IMG/VR virus record: IMGVR_UViG_3300033153_004651
Span: 1 to 42,708 of that record
Length of the DNA: 42,708 nt
Reading direction: 5' to 3' (one strand)
Source: a virus
Under the pieces are notes generated by a model. It was given only the letters and a program-made list of their open reading frames with translations, was not told the origin of the DNA and ran no database searches. The position numbers and the translations under genes were made by a program. This document shows positions 1-8,755 of this stretch, one piece after another; position 1 is the stretch's first letter, and each line of letters starts with the position of its first letter.

Positions 1-114
1 AAGCTTGCAACGGCTTTTGATGTAACACGGTATTCATTAAAGGATTATAAGAAAATGAATAAAAGAAGATTGACAAGAATGTTGAATGATGGTTTTGTGA
101 ATAAAACAACTTAC
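1..114. repeat. Left copy of terminal direct repeat (circular overlap)
   Basis: These 114 bases are identical to the last 114 bases of the window (42595-42708). Joining the two copies restores one continuous reading frame (the exonuclease), so the repeat is best read as the overlap of a circular or circularly permuted genome, not as a true end. It does not locate the packaging site. Confidence 0.95.
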
Positions 115-132
115 TGGAATTTAAAATTTTAA
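1..132 (+). CDS. YqaJ/lambda-type exonuclease, C-terminal end (continues from right end)
   Basis: This is the last part of the exonuclease that starts at 41683. Codon phase is preserved across the join, and the frame ends at the TAA at 130-132, giving a full protein of 347 residues. This piece holds only the lysine-rich C-terminal tail, and the catalytic residues are in the right-hand part. RecT begins 16 bases downstream, so the two recombination genes are co-transcribed. See the entry at 41683 for domain evidence. Confidence 0.85.
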   Translation, partial: KLATAFDVTRYSLKDYKKMNKRRLTRMLNDGFVNKTTYWNLKF

Positions 133-148
133 TATAGGAGCTTATTAA

Positions 149-1009
149 ATGGGAGAAAAAAAACAAGAAAATCAATTATTTGCAATGGTCAAAACTAAAC
201 AGTCCGATCTATGGCAGATCAAAGCGGGCTTTTTAAAGGAAAAAGAAGAGGTTTATTTCAAACGTGCGCTACTTACAATCGCACAGGATAAAAACCTTTT
301 AGCGCTAACTAAAACAAAGCCAGGAGCGCAAAGCCTGTTTATGTGTCTATCGACTGCGCTTCAAATGGGATTACAGATCGGCGGTCAGATTCCACAAGCT
401 TATATCGTACCCATGAAAGACACGGCAACGCTGATTCCGACCGCTGACGGATTTAAATTTATAGTACTCTCAGATCCTCCGGTTTTAAAATCCTTTGTCA
501 TCAGGGCAGTTTATGAAGGGGAAAAATTTTCCCTGAATTATGCAACCGGCGAAGTCAGACACGAAATAGATATGAAAACAAAGCGCGGTGAACTAATGGG
601 AGTTTATGGAATGATCACAGAGCTGGACGGAACTAAAACGGCTGAATACATGCCACGCGGTGAGATCGAATTGATCAGGGATCGTCATTCTGTATATTTT
701 TCTAAATTCAAAAAGGGACCCTGGAAGGATGACTTTGTAATGATGTGTATTAAGACCGCTGCTAAAAGATTTCTAAAACCTTATGCAGCACTGAAAGAGG
801 GCTTAAACATTGAAGCATTTTTAAAAGAAGAAAGCGATAATGGAAATAACAATAATGGAGATATTCAGGATCGGGCATGTTCTATTGTGGATGATGTGAT
901 CGAGGCTGACGCGACTGTCGAAATGAGCGCGGAGGCCGAAAAGCCGGAAAATGGAAATGATAAGCAACCTGATTTTAAATTCGGAGATCAGCCAGAAGAT
1001 AAATTCTAA
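149..1009 (+). CDS. recT: RecT-family single-strand annealing protein
   Basis: The 286-residue protein matches RecT/Bet-type annealing proteins in its layout: a helical start, the stretch SLFMCLSTALQMGLQ near residue 60, then IPQAYIVP and ATLIPTADGFKFIV, and a basic region ending in FLKPYAALKEGL near residue 215. Family members coat single-stranded DNA and anneal it to complementary strands during phage recombination and repair. The last 60 residues are acidic and low-complexity, typical of the variable RecT tail. The ATG follows AGGAGC with good spacing, in the leader GGAGCTTATTAAATG, which is identical to the leader of the exonuclease upstream. Exonuclease plus RecT forms the classic two-component phage recombinase. 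A strong terminator follows. Confidence 0.93.
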   Translation: MGEKKQENQLFAMVKTKQSDLWQIKAGFLKEKEEVYFKRALLTIAQDKNLLALTKTKPGAQSLFMCLSTALQMGLQIGGQIPQAYIVPMKDTATLIPTADGFKFIVLSDPPVLKSFVIRAVYEGEKFSLNYATGEVRHEIDMKTKRGELMGVYGMITELDGTKTAEYMPRGEIELIRDRHSVYFSKFKKGPWKDDFVMMCIKTAAKRFLKPYAALKEGLNIEAFLKEESDNGNNNNGDIQDRACSIVDDVIEADATVEMSAEAEKPENGNDKQPDFKFGDQPEDKF

Positions 1010-1034
1010 AAGGTATTAACCTTCTAAAAGCCTC

Positions 1035-1241
1035 TTAATCCCGTGATTCGTCACGGGATTTTTTTTCGTCATGATCTGAGTCTCGTCTGATCAATTCCTT
1101 TTCGATCTCTTCTATTCGTTTTTTATTTTCTTTTATAGTTTTGAAGTAATCTATAATGATAAACTTAAATAAACTAAACAAGATACTAAAACCGAGAAGG
1201 CCGCCGACAATTGCAATGATAAGTTTCGTAGTTTCCGACAT
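1035..1241 (-). CDS. Small single-span membrane protein with coiled coil
   Basis: This is a 68-residue protein with one hydrophobic segment at about residues 7-30 and then a highly charged helix rich in K, E and R, likely a coiled coil. It is the last gene of the leftward virion block, a place where siphophages often keep lysis genes. The topology, short N-terminus then membrane span then coiled coil, could fit an inner-membrane spanin or an atypical holin. No family is recognised. The stop codon lies inside the recT terminator, so the two transcripts converge and overlap here. Confidence 0.7.
   Translation of the reverse strand: MSETTKLIIAIVGGLLGFSILFSLFKFIIIDYFKTIKENKKRIEEIEKELIRRDSDHDEKKSRDESRD
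1037..1066 (+). terminator. Intrinsic terminator after recT (UUCG tetraloop)
   Basis: A perfect 10-bp stem (AATCCCGTGA / TCACGGGATT) closes on a TTCG loop and is followed by a run of eight T on the plus strand. It ends the rightward transcript. The minus strand has no T tract here, so it is one-directional. It overlaps the stop codon and last codons of the converging minus-strand gene. Confidence 0.9.
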
Positions 1242-1257
1242 TCTTTATCCATTCCTT

Positions 1258-1470
1258 TTACCCCTCTATCGAGTTTTTTAAATCTTTAATCTGGGTATTA
1301 TATTCTATTTTCTTTAACCGTCTTTTTTCCCACCGTTCCTTATCGTTTGTTTTGGCCAGTATTTTTTCGACCTCGATCCATTTTTCGGCCTCTAAATCTT
1401 CAATCTGTTTTTCAATTACAGATTTTGCGTATTGGTTTTTAATAAATGTTTCTTCTTTTGTTGTTAGCAT
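1258..1470 (-). CDS. Small charged coiled-coil protein
   Basis: This 70-residue protein is almost entirely charged and helical (many E, K and I/L heptads) and has no membrane segment. It overlaps the stop of the fibre gene upstream by one base, so it is translated with the tail genes. Small helical proteins such as XkdX-type ones are common after tail fibre genes, but I see no diagnostic motif. Function unknown. Confidence 0.7.
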   Translation of the reverse strand: MLTTKEETFIKNQYAKSVIEKQIEDLEAEKWIEVEKILAKTNDKERWEKRRLKKIEYNTQIKDLKNSIEG

Positions 1471-2705
1471 TATATTAACCTCTGTATTATAATTTCATAG
1501 TACCAATCCTGTACCGCAAGCGCAGCCATTACACCGCCTGCATTTATAACTATTCCACCATTTGTCATAGTTTGATATTGAATATTATCTGTGTCTATCT
1601 GGAATATTTGGATTGCATATTCCCCTGCTGCACTCCCGTAAATCAACTCTAAACTATTATCGTAATCTCCATCCGTTGAAATTAACAAGAGGGCAGATAA
1701 ATCTCCTCGATTTTTTCCCATATTATGAAAACAATCTGTATCTTGATTTTTCGTATTTCCATCAACGTCAGCGGTTTCTGCTGACGTGCTGCCCGTGATT
1801 TCTCTATCATTCGTAAATATTCCCGTTCCCGTGACCTGTTTTAATTTTAATATCGTCCCGCTGTCGGCTGTAATTATTCCAGTATTATTACTTATCTCCT
1901 CAGTAATTTTTTCGCCAACCGTAAAGCCTGCACCCCCTAAATTATCATAAGTTATTTCAACGCTTCCAAGGTGAACATTTGTCCAGTCGCCCCCAGCGTT
2001 ATTTGTCATTCCTGTCCGCCAGGTTGTTTTAATATTTAATATTCTCCATTCCGTTGCAGTCGGATATATTAACAAATAGTCACCGGGATGCATCATGTAA
2101 ACTTCATTGTCGCCATTCATGGTTTCGGCGCCCTCGCCTTTTACTGTAACCTTTCCACCATTCTCACCATAATTAAACCACATGAGGCCTTTGTCCTGAC
2201 TGTCCGCCAAGGTTGACAATGTGACAATCAGATCCCCTGCGGAAGCATCACAATCGAATAGATTAAATCCGTCATCATCAAGAACTGTATGGTTTCCAGT
2301 TATAGATTTTTTTGACAATACCAAAGAATTAGCTTGCAATGTTGCAATATCGGAAGCAAGATCATCAAGCGTCGTTTTGTCTGTATAACTTCCCAGTGCC
2401 TTATATGTAATATATAAATCACATGCCTGGTATGCGACATTTAAAATTTTCACGCCTGTATATACAGTATATCCAGCGTCATCACTATATTTAGTGTCTA
2501 TTTCTCCCAGTTCATAATCAACGTCCTCAGTCAACTGCACAGCGTTCGAGTCCGTGTCATCCCATATCTCGAAATTCACGCCGCCTTGAAAAGCGCGCTT
2601 GACCGTTCCAAGCTGAAAAAAATCAGCTCCGACCGCCTCATATAATTCGTTTGTTATTTGAGCCGGATCCAGAGGATCATAATTGTATAATGTCGCTACT
2701 GCCAT
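1470..2705 (-). CDS. Probable tail fibre / receptor-binding protein
   Basis: This 411-residue protein is rich in G, T, N, D and aromatic residues in a beta-strand pattern, with no signal peptide. A short helical section near residues 110-130 (LDDLASDIATLQANSLVLSK) resembles the trimeric coiled-coil neck of fibre proteins. The following part has repeated beta blocks typical of a distal binding domain. It lies at the end of the tail module, directly after the tail-tip gene, where receptor-binding proteins are usually found. No enzymatic motif is visible. The assignment rests on position and composition. Confidence 0.6.
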   Translation of the reverse strand: MAVATLYNYDPLDPAQITNELYEAVGADFFQLGTVKRAFQGGVNFEIWDDTDSNAVQLTEDVDYELGEIDTKYSDDAGYTVYTGVKILNVAYQACDLYITYKALGSYTDKTTLDDLASDIATLQANSLVLSKKSITGNHTVLDDDGFNLFDCDASAGDLIVTLSTLADSQDKGLMWFNYGENGGKVTVKGEGAETMNGDNEVYMMHPGDYLLIYPTATEWRILNIKTTWRTGMTNNAGGDWTNVHLGSVEITYDNLGGAGFTVGEKITEEISNNTGIITADSGTILKLKQVTGTGIFTNDREITGSTSAETADVDGNTKNQDTDCFHNMGKNRGDLSALLLISTDGDYDNSLELIYGSAAGEYAIQIFQIDTDNIQYQTMTNGGIVINAGGVMAALAVQDWYYEIIIQRLI

Positions 2706-2717
2706 AATATACCGTCC

Positions 2718-4571
2718 TTAAAAAGATGTTATCGCATGGAGCCGATCTCCCCAGATGTAATCATAATATAGATCGCCCTGGATATAATCAACGTCCTGTT
2801 CTTCGTAATCCTGAACATATATTAAATCAAAAGATAATTTATTTGTATTTAAATCTTTAGTAATTCCTATTATTTCATAAACCTGCTTTTCTATATCGTC
2901 AAAATCAACGCTGTTTCTGGATACATCAGCAACGATAAAATCCATTATCTCTAAATCTATATGTTGCAATTTTGTTTTTCTTTTATCCACATGATAAGCA
3001 ATCTGGGAACTTATAGACATTATTTCACTTGATAATGCGATCGCATCGCTTTCGTCTGTTAGCAATGTCTCGATCGTTTTCTGTTTATACTGCTTGAATA
3101 TTTTTCTTGTCGCGGTTTCCAGCGTTTTATTTAAGTATGTTAAATATTCATCCTCTTCTTGATCTTTATTATAATTTATTCTGACGCTGGTTAAAAATTC
3201 ATCAGACGGAAATGGCCTTGACGGATCGCTTAACCATTCAAACCGTTCTATTGTTCTGCGTGGGCTCCTGTCTTCGTCATAAGTTCTGACAGTGATCTTT
3301 CCGTCATCCTGAAAAAAGAATATTCCATTTATGGAAACCATCGCCTCGCCAATAACATCATTAAAAGGCTTATCGTCAAATATATAAATTCCAACATCAG
3401 CCGCGATCGATGTTTCATAATTGTATTCAGCTAAATTATAATTGCTTGCGATAAATGCTTTATTGTCATAGATCAACATCATATCTTTTACAGCATCCAG
3501 AGCGTTTGCTTTTCCATCAGCGCCCGTAAAATCGCACGTAATAGTTTTTAATTGATCGTCGGCATCGAACGTGTCAGCATCAGATAAATTAAAAGTCCCG
3601 GCCGATAGATCGCTTGCAAGCACCGATCCAGTAATATCGACGCCCTCGGAATATACAGCGGTCAGCGCCCCGGCGTCGTTGTCTGTTGTGTCCATAAACA
3701 TAAAAACAAAAGGTTCGGCGCCGTTCTCATTTGTTAAAATTGCCGGAGCATTTCTGACAACTCCGTAAGCGATCGGTTTATTCTTGTCGATATTATCTTC
3801 GTTTATGTCCGGATAGTCTGCAAGGCTAAATTGACGCGTCGGTAATGTTCTGGACAACCGCTTTCTTGAATCCTGGGAAGAAATAGTAAATTTTTTAAAA
3901 TCAATTCTGTAGTTTTCGATATATCCAGAATAAACTTGTCTGAAATCTTCATATTCAAAACCCTCGAATCCGAGAAAAACCCTGACCGGCTGACCGTAAA
4001 AATTATTTGTTTCAAGTAAATCCTCGAAAAATCCATCTGAATTTATAAATGATATTGATCCGGTTTGATATTGTAAGAATCCAAAAAATAGCTTGTCTTT
4101 TCTCTTCGTCAGATTTGGAATTTTTAAAACTCTCGGACTATAATAAATATCGTTGTAGTATGCCCCGCGCTGCTTATCGTCTTTTATAGAAAAGCCGTTG
4201 ACAATTCCCAGCATTATAATTTTTCCCAATGGGTGATGCCAATCCTCGAAATGAATATATAATGTAGTATTTCCATTATCATAATAAAAGCTTGAATCCT
4301 GGGCACGCAGTTCGTCAAGATCGTCAACTTTTAAATAAATAGTATTATCAACGGTTAAAGATCCGATCTCATTATATTTTTTTGTATTCTGATCGCCATA
4401 AAATCCGATCTGGCCGTCCGACCCTTCGACCGTCACGGTTCCAGGGGTGAGATTCATAAACCAGATCCCAGCTTCATAGTTAATAAAATCAGCGTACTCG
4501 ATCGGAAAATCAATTTCAACCAGTACGATTTTATTACTATCAGTTTTATTTTTTTCTGTTGTAAAGCTCAT
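2718..4571 (-). CDS. Tail tip / tail hub-associated structural protein
   Basis: This is a 617-residue beta-rich protein without membrane segments. The middle part (about residues 160-330), with patterns such as QTGSISFINSDGFFEDLL and VYSGYIENYRID, resembles baseplate or hub proteins that describe a surface patch and then a conversion table. The C-terminal part (DLIYVQDYEEQDVDYIQG) looks like a hub-type domain. It sits between the two tail proteins downstream of the tape measure and the fibre gene, where the tail-associated (Tal-like) protein of siphophages is expected. Exact family not recognised. Confidence 0.6.
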   Translation of the reverse strand: MSFTTEKNKTDSNKIVLVEIDFPIEYADFINYEAGIWFMNLTPGTVTVEGSDGQIGFYGDQNTKKYNEIGSLTVDNTIYLKVDDLDELRAQDSSFYYDNGNTTLYIHFEDWHHPLGKIIMLGIVNGFSIKDDKQRGAYYNDIYYSPRVLKIPNLTKRKDKLFFGFLQYQTGSISFINSDGFFEDLLETNNFYGQPVRVFLGFEGFEYEDFRQVYSGYIENYRIDFKKFTISSQDSRKRLSRTLPTRQFSLADYPDINEDNIDKNKPIAYGVVRNAPAILTNENGAEPFVFMFMDTTDNDAGALTAVYSEGVDITGSVLASDLSAGTFNLSDADTFDADDQLKTITCDFTGADGKANALDAVKDMMLIYDNKAFIASNYNLAEYNYETSIAADVGIYIFDDKPFNDVIGEAMVSINGIFFFQDDGKITVRTYDEDRSPRRTIERFEWLSDPSRPFPSDEFLTSVRINYNKDQEEDEYLTYLNKTLETATRKIFKQYKQKTIETLLTDESDAIALSSEIMSISSQIAYHVDKRKTKLQHIDLEIMDFIVADVSRNSVDFDDIEKQVYEIIGITKDLNTNKLSFDLIYVQDYEEQDVDYIQGDLYYDYIWGDRLHAITSF

Positions 4572-4574
4572 TTT

Positions 4575-5270
4575 CTACCAGGGTTCGAAAAAGAATGTCA
4601 GCCAGCCTCGATTATAAGATGTTGAGTCAAAATTAGCGTTATCAAAATTCAATGGTCTCCCCAATACAATATTCGTATCATCAATTGCACCAGCAATATT
4701 ATATTGCCACACAAAAGAAACTGTATCGTTTCTAATCAATGCAGATATCTCTCTAATTTTTTCTTTATCTGGCAAGCGATGGGCAAAATTTATTGATGCA
4801 TCTGAAACCATATCCCAATCACCAATTTCAGATACTACCTTTAATAATATATTATTTTCATCATTATTCGGTAATGGATTTTTATATATATAAGCGGCGT
4901 CAATTTTTACCATCGCAAAATTTAAATACCGATTATTAGTCTCCGCCTCATACCATCCCTGCTTTTCATCATCCCATGTCGGCGCGTCATTTGTAAATTC
5001 TGCTGTTATACTATCGTCAACTGGTAATAATTTCACAAAACACATTCCATTCGCAACGCCTGAATCGTCGATCGTCTCGTCGTCGTCGAATTTAAATAAT
5101 GCTCCATTGACTTCTATTTTCGATCCTTCCGCGATCTCCGGTTCTGTATCTGTTGAAAATTCTGTCAAAGAAACAGCATGTTTATCGATCCTTTGCGCGT
5201 CCGTGGTCGTCATTAACGACGTTAAATCAACATTCCCTGCGCCATAATCATTGACTTTTTCACCTGCCAT
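4575..5270 (-). CDS. Tail protein, unknown role
   Basis: This 231-residue, acidic, beta-rich protein has no membrane segment or enzymatic motif. It lies one base from the preceding gene and four bases from the tail-tip gene, inside the tail block. The N-terminus (about 1-70) is hydrophilic and the C-terminus ends in an aromatic run (WLTFFFEPW). It is likely a baseplate or tail-tip component. Not recognised at family level. Confidence 0.6.
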   Translation of the reverse strand: MAGEKVNDYGAGNVDLTSLMTTTDAQRIDKHAVSLTEFSTDTEPEIAEGSKIEVNGALFKFDDDETIDDSGVANGMCFVKLLPVDDSITAEFTNDAPTWDDEKQGWYEAETNNRYLNFAMVKIDAAYIYKNPLPNNDENNILLKVVSEIGDWDMVSDASINFAHRLPDKEKIREISALIRNDTVSFVWQYNIAGAIDDTNIVLGRPLNFDNANFDSTSYNRGWLTFFFEPW

Positions 5271-5271
5271 A

Positions 5272-6021
5272 TTAAAAAACCTCCCTAAAATTTAAAGAAA
5301 ATGTCCATAAACGCCCGTCTTTATCCGATCCGGCTTTTTTCCACGGAATCTTTTTATCATCTATAACCATATACAAAGGCGGTTGAAAATCAAGATCATT
5401 GCTCCATATCAAAACAATCACCGGTATTATATTTTTTATGCTTCCAAACATAGTGTCAATACTATTCCTTTGCGCATTCGTGACCGGTGGAAATTTCACT
5501 TTAAAATTATAAAACTCATAGCTATCATCGCCATAAACCTGGCCACCCGTGGAAATTGTTTTTTTAGCGGTTGTGTTATGTGGTAATTGCTGCTTCGGGT
5601 CCATCCCTGGCATCTGCAAATATATTCCCAGGAATACAAAACCGATCTGTATATATTCATCGGCTCCGGTCTCATCATGATTGATCCAGAGTGACCAATA
5701 ATTAAAAGTCTGCTCGTCGATTGCATCTATTATAATATCACTATTCCATGTCAACTGTTGAGAAAACGTCGGAGCATCCCAGGAGTCTGTATTATTTCCC
5801 TGTAACCAGATGTCCGCCCCTTCCGGGATATTATGATTTAATATTGCAACATAAGAAGCCTTGATCTGGGTAGAAAATTTAATCCTGACACCGTCGGCCT
5901 GAGTAGACCTGAAAACTTTTGCAAGAATAGTATCTTGTAAATTCTCAATCGGATAGTTCGGATTCTCAGAATTGACCGATATAGTCGCTGTCTTTGCTTT
6001 ATTATCCCATAATAATTTCAT
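5272..6021 (-). CDS. Distal tail-type protein (directly after tape measure)
   Basis: The 249-residue protein begins with a discoidin-like beta domain (about residues 1-130, with QIKASYVAILNHNIPEGA and YWSLWINHDETG) and ends with a second beta domain in which an IPWKKAGSDKDGRLWTFSLNF segment (split here by context) resembles distal tail proteins. It overlaps the tape-measure stop by four bases, the position of Dit in siphophages. It would form the ring linking the tail tube to the tip. Family assignment is by position and fold pattern only. Confidence 0.6.
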   Translation of the reverse strand: MKLLWDNKAKTATISVNSENPNYPIENLQDTILAKVFRSTQADGVRIKFSTQIKASYVAILNHNIPEGADIWLQGNNTDSWDAPTFSQQLTWNSDIIIDAIDEQTFNYWSLWINHDETGADEYIQIGFVFLGIYLQMPGMDPKQQLPHNTTAKKTISTGGQVYGDDSYEFYNFKVKFPPVTNAQRNSIDTMFGSIKNIIPVIVLIWSNDLDFQPPLYMVIDDKKIPWKKAGSDKDGRLWTFSLNFREVF

Positions 6022-8099
6022 GTCGTGAGTGTCCTTTTGCTAATTCTGATCGTTCCATCCTCGGATCCTCTTGATATCCATTCACCTACAAGCGCACCGT
6101 CAAGATATACATCGCCGCCGGATGTCCCGCCTTCGGCCTCGTCTATTTCTTCGATCTCTGCTTCGTCTGTCCCCTCTATTGTTTGACGTGCCTCAATTGC
6201 ATTTATAATTCCCTGTCCCTGCATGTCAAATATCTTCTGGTTTAACGGAGTGACAAGTTCAGCGTCCCTGCCCTCTCCGATCTCTGCTGTAATACCCGGA
6301 GGCCGTACGAGTCCACCTGCTTGCATGGGTAAAGGTGTCTGTTGAATTACTCGAAGTCGTGCAAATCCCAACGCAACAAATGCAGCGGCCAATATTCCAC
6401 CGACGATCTGAGCCGCCGGGGCTGGTAATTTTTCCGCCGTTCTATACGCCGCCAGAGCGCCCCCTGGAATAGATACAAGTGTTGAAAATATTTCAAGTTG
6501 TTTCTGTCTGATCGCCGCTTCACGCTGTATTTTTTTACTCTTCTCTTCTGCAGCCTCTTCTATCGATGCTTGCTTTTTTGCGAAGTCCTCATTTATTTTA
6601 TTTCTGACTATCGCATCCTTTTTTATTTTAATCTGTTCCTTGACACGTTTTTTGTCCCTTGACCTGACAGTTCTGTTTAATTGATCTTCGAGTTTTAAAA
6701 GATCCTCCTCTTCTTTTTCGGCTGCGCTTTCCTCTTCAACACCGGCGACATCGAGGGCACGCTGTCTCTCCTCTTCCAGTATTTCGATCTTTCTTTCTGT
6801 CTCTGCTTCAAGTATTGAGATTCTATTTTGTGCTTGCTGACCGACAAGTGCGGAAAGTTGACTCCCGAAGCTTGCAAGGGTTCCGAGTGTGCCTAATATT
6901 CCGGCTTTTAAATCTTCTACAAATTTTGCTTGCTTATTTTTTACATCTTCAGAAAATTTATCAAATATACCTTTTATCTGGTCAAGTTGATCTTTCCAGA
7001 CTTTGGTTAAATCTTCTGCGCCTTTTTTGTCTGATTCGGATGATTCCTTGAAAGTATTTGATAAACGCTTTCTCGAAGCTCCCATCTTGCTGGTGACATA
7101 CTCCGTATTATTTCCGAAATTTGATATAGTAGTAGCTATTCCCTGTGTCTCTTTTTTGAGTTGTTCGATCAATTTTCTGGTTTCTTCAATCGGGTTTTTG
7201 CCCTGGATTAAATCGCTTGCCGCTTCTCGTAACATCGTGATCGGATTGGCGCGGCTTGTTATTTGCGCCGTGGTGAAAAGCACCTTTGTAAATCTAATCA
7301 TTAAATTTATAACTTTTCCGATATTACGCGCGAAAATCTCCGCGTCCTTTCCGGTGCCGAAAAACCCATCTCCAAGATCCTGGAGTGCCGGGATGACTTC
7401 TTTTCCTACTCTTTCCTGTAAGTCTCCAAAAGTATTTTCAAGTTGTTTCATCCGTCCGGCAAAAGTCTTTGTTTCTGCGACTGCTATTTTAAAGCCGTCA
7501 GCCATTGCTTTCGTTGCGATCGCCTGTTTTTCCGCGACGGTCGTTGCTGTTTTAAGCGCGGGAATATATCGTTGGAGCATATTAAAATCACCCTCACGCG
7601 CAAGGGCAACCGCTTTTATTGACGCCTTTAAATCTATTTTAAAAGCTTTTGACAGTCCGATCGTTTCCTTTGTAGCCTCTCCGATCTGGTCTGATGAAAT
7701 ACCCATCGAAAGACCCATCTGCATTATTTCAAGGCTGGCCTCATCTCCGACGGTTGTGATGTCCTGTATTCCAGAAGCCAATTCTTTTAATTGTTCAATT
7801 GTGACTCCGGCTTCGTTGCTGGTATTTTCGAGGGCTGTTGCAAGATTATTTTCAGCTTCTATTTGCTTATTGGCAAGGGTGATCGATTCCTTTACTATGG
7901 AGACAAGTTTTGAGACCGCAAAGGCCGCCCCGAGCGCTCCGACCGCTGCACCTGCAAAGCTTTTGCCAATTTCCGACGCGCTCGTACTTATGTTTTTTGC
8001 CGCTTGCTTTGTCTGGACCTTTGTCTCTTTTATTCCCTTTTTAAACTTATCGGTCTTGACTCCAATGTCGACAAATATTTCTCCAATTTTTTGAGCCAT
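6018..8099 (-). CDS. Tail tape measure protein
   Basis: This is the longest gene of the tail block, 693 residues. The start (IGEIFVDIGVKTDKFKKGI) is the typical TMP opening, followed by long amphipathic helices, an Ala/Gly-rich hydrophobic patch at about 45-70, a coiled coil rich in E, K and R at about 420-540, and a second hydrophobic patch near 550-595 (AAQIVGGILAAAFVALGFARL). Tape measures set tail length and are expelled into the host membrane on infection. Its ATG overlaps the stop of the GT frame (TAATG), so translation is coupled to the chaperone. The size suggests a rather short siphophage tail. Confidence 0.88.
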   Translation of the reverse strand: MAQKIGEIFVDIGVKTDKFKKGIKETKVQTKQAAKNISTSASEIGKSFAGAAVGALGAAFAVSKLVSIVKESITLANKQIEAENNLATALENTSNEAGVTIEQLKELASGIQDITTVGDEASLEIMQMGLSMGISSDQIGEATKETIGLSKAFKIDLKASIKAVALAREGDFNMLQRYIPALKTATTVAEKQAIATKAMADGFKIAVAETKTFAGRMKQLENTFGDLQERVGKEVIPALQDLGDGFFGTGKDAEIFARNIGKVINLMIRFTKVLFTTAQITSRANPITMLREAASDLIQGKNPIEETRKLIEQLKKETQGIATTISNFGNNTEYVTSKMGASRKRLSNTFKESSESDKKGAEDLTKVWKDQLDQIKGIFDKFSEDVKNKQAKFVEDLKAGILGTLGTLASFGSQLSALVGQQAQNRISILEAETERKIEILEEERQRALDVAGVEEESAAEKEEEDLLKLEDQLNRTVRSRDKKRVKEQIKIKKDAIVRNKINEDFAKKQASIEEAAEEKSKKIQREAAIRQKQLEIFSTLVSIPGGALAAYRTAEKLPAPAAQIVGGILAAAFVALGFARLRVIQQTPLPMQAGGLVRPPGITAEIGEGRDAELVTPLNQKIFDMQGQGIINAIEARQTIEGTDEAEIEEIDEAEGGTSGGDVYLDGALVGEWISRGSEDGTIRISKRTLTT

Positions 8100-8314
8100 T
8101 ACACAAACCGCCCTTTCACTTTTTTAAATTGCTTGTTTACATTTTCGATCGTCGCGTCTATCTGCTTCATAGTAGGATCTTTTTTCTCCGTACTTTTGCT
8201 GTACTTTTTCGCGGCCATATCGTACCAGAAAAAGATCTGAGGGATCGATAATTTTTTAAGAATGTAATGAGGCGTCCAGCGGTATTCTTTGACTAAAAAT
8301 TCTACTATTGGGGA
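8099..8314 (-). CDS. Tail assembly chaperone, T extension made by -1 frameshift
   Basis: In the -1 frame relative to the upstream chaperone there is an open frame from about 8392 to the TAA at 8101-8099, with no credible start codon of its own except an internal ATG 42 codons from the end. Its product (71 residues from the proposed slip) contains RWTPHYILKKLSIPQIFFWY, close to the pattern of T-domain chaperones of siphophages. Position just before the tape measure, and stop/start overlap with it (TAATG), fit the lambda gpG/gpGT arrangement. The slip site is inferred, not proven. Confidence 0.65.
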   Translation of the reverse strand, partial: SPIVEFLVKEYRWTPHYILKKLSIPQIFFWYDMAAKKYSKSTEKKDPTMKQIDATIENVNKQFKKVKGRFV

Positions 8315-8727
8315 AAACTCAACGTCCCTGGTTTCATTGTTGTCGACTTCTTTTCCGGCGTCGTCATCGTTCCGATCATCTTTGATAAATAATCATATAT
8401 TGGTTTTCCCATTTCAACCAGTATCAATGTTATTACCATAAAATCAATGTTGTCTCTGCACCACTTTTTATTCATAAATTCATGTTGCGGCTTAAACATC
8501 ATTTCAAATAATGAATAAATAACATCATAAGTTTTCTTGTCAAAGCGCCCTTTAAATTCCGGATCTGTATTGAATAATTTCAGAATAGTTTCTTCGTGCT
8601 CAATATACAGAAGTCCGACTTCGCCGGGCATAAATAGATCAACCTCAAATTCTTCTTTAGTGTTAGTGCGATCCCTCAATTTAATAATTTTCTGTTCCGG
8701 TACCAATGAGCTTAAATCTTTAATCAT
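8305..8727 (-). CDS. Tail assembly chaperone (gpG-like)
   Basis: This is a 140-residue acidic helical protein just before the tape measure and after the tail tube, the standard place of the G chaperone that binds the tape measure before tube assembly. It contains VDLFMPGEVGLLYIEHEETILKLF-like helices (residues about 28-50) and ends with a Thr/Lys-rich linker before its stop, in the window where the -1 frame opens. The ATG follows GGAGGTTATAATTAA, a strong ribosome site. Confidence 0.7.
   Translation of the reverse strand: MIKDLSSLVPEQKIIKLRDRTNTKEEFEVDLFMPGEVGLLYIEHEETILKLFNTDPEFKGRFDKKTYDVIYSLFEMMFKPQHEFMNKKWCRDNIDFMVITLILVEMGKPIYDYLSKMIGTMTTPEKKSTTMKPGTLSFPQ
8310..8317 (-). promoter_or_regulatory. 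Candidate ribosomal slippery site (T4C4)
   Basis: On the minus strand the bases TTTTCCCC lie three bases before the G-frame stop, within the region where both frames are open. TTT in the P site can re-pair after a -1 slip. It is not a classic X-XXY-YYZ heptamer, so another site between 8318 and 8392 is possible. Confidence 0.35.
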
Positions 8728-8755
8728 TTAATTATAACCTCCATTATTTTAATTA

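Noticed and set aside
7003-8094. Long plus-strand frame of 363 residues opposite the tape measure
   Set aside because: It mirrors the tape measure codon pattern, has a Ser/Phe/Ile-rich composition with no domain, and lacks a ribosome site; a shadow of the real gene.
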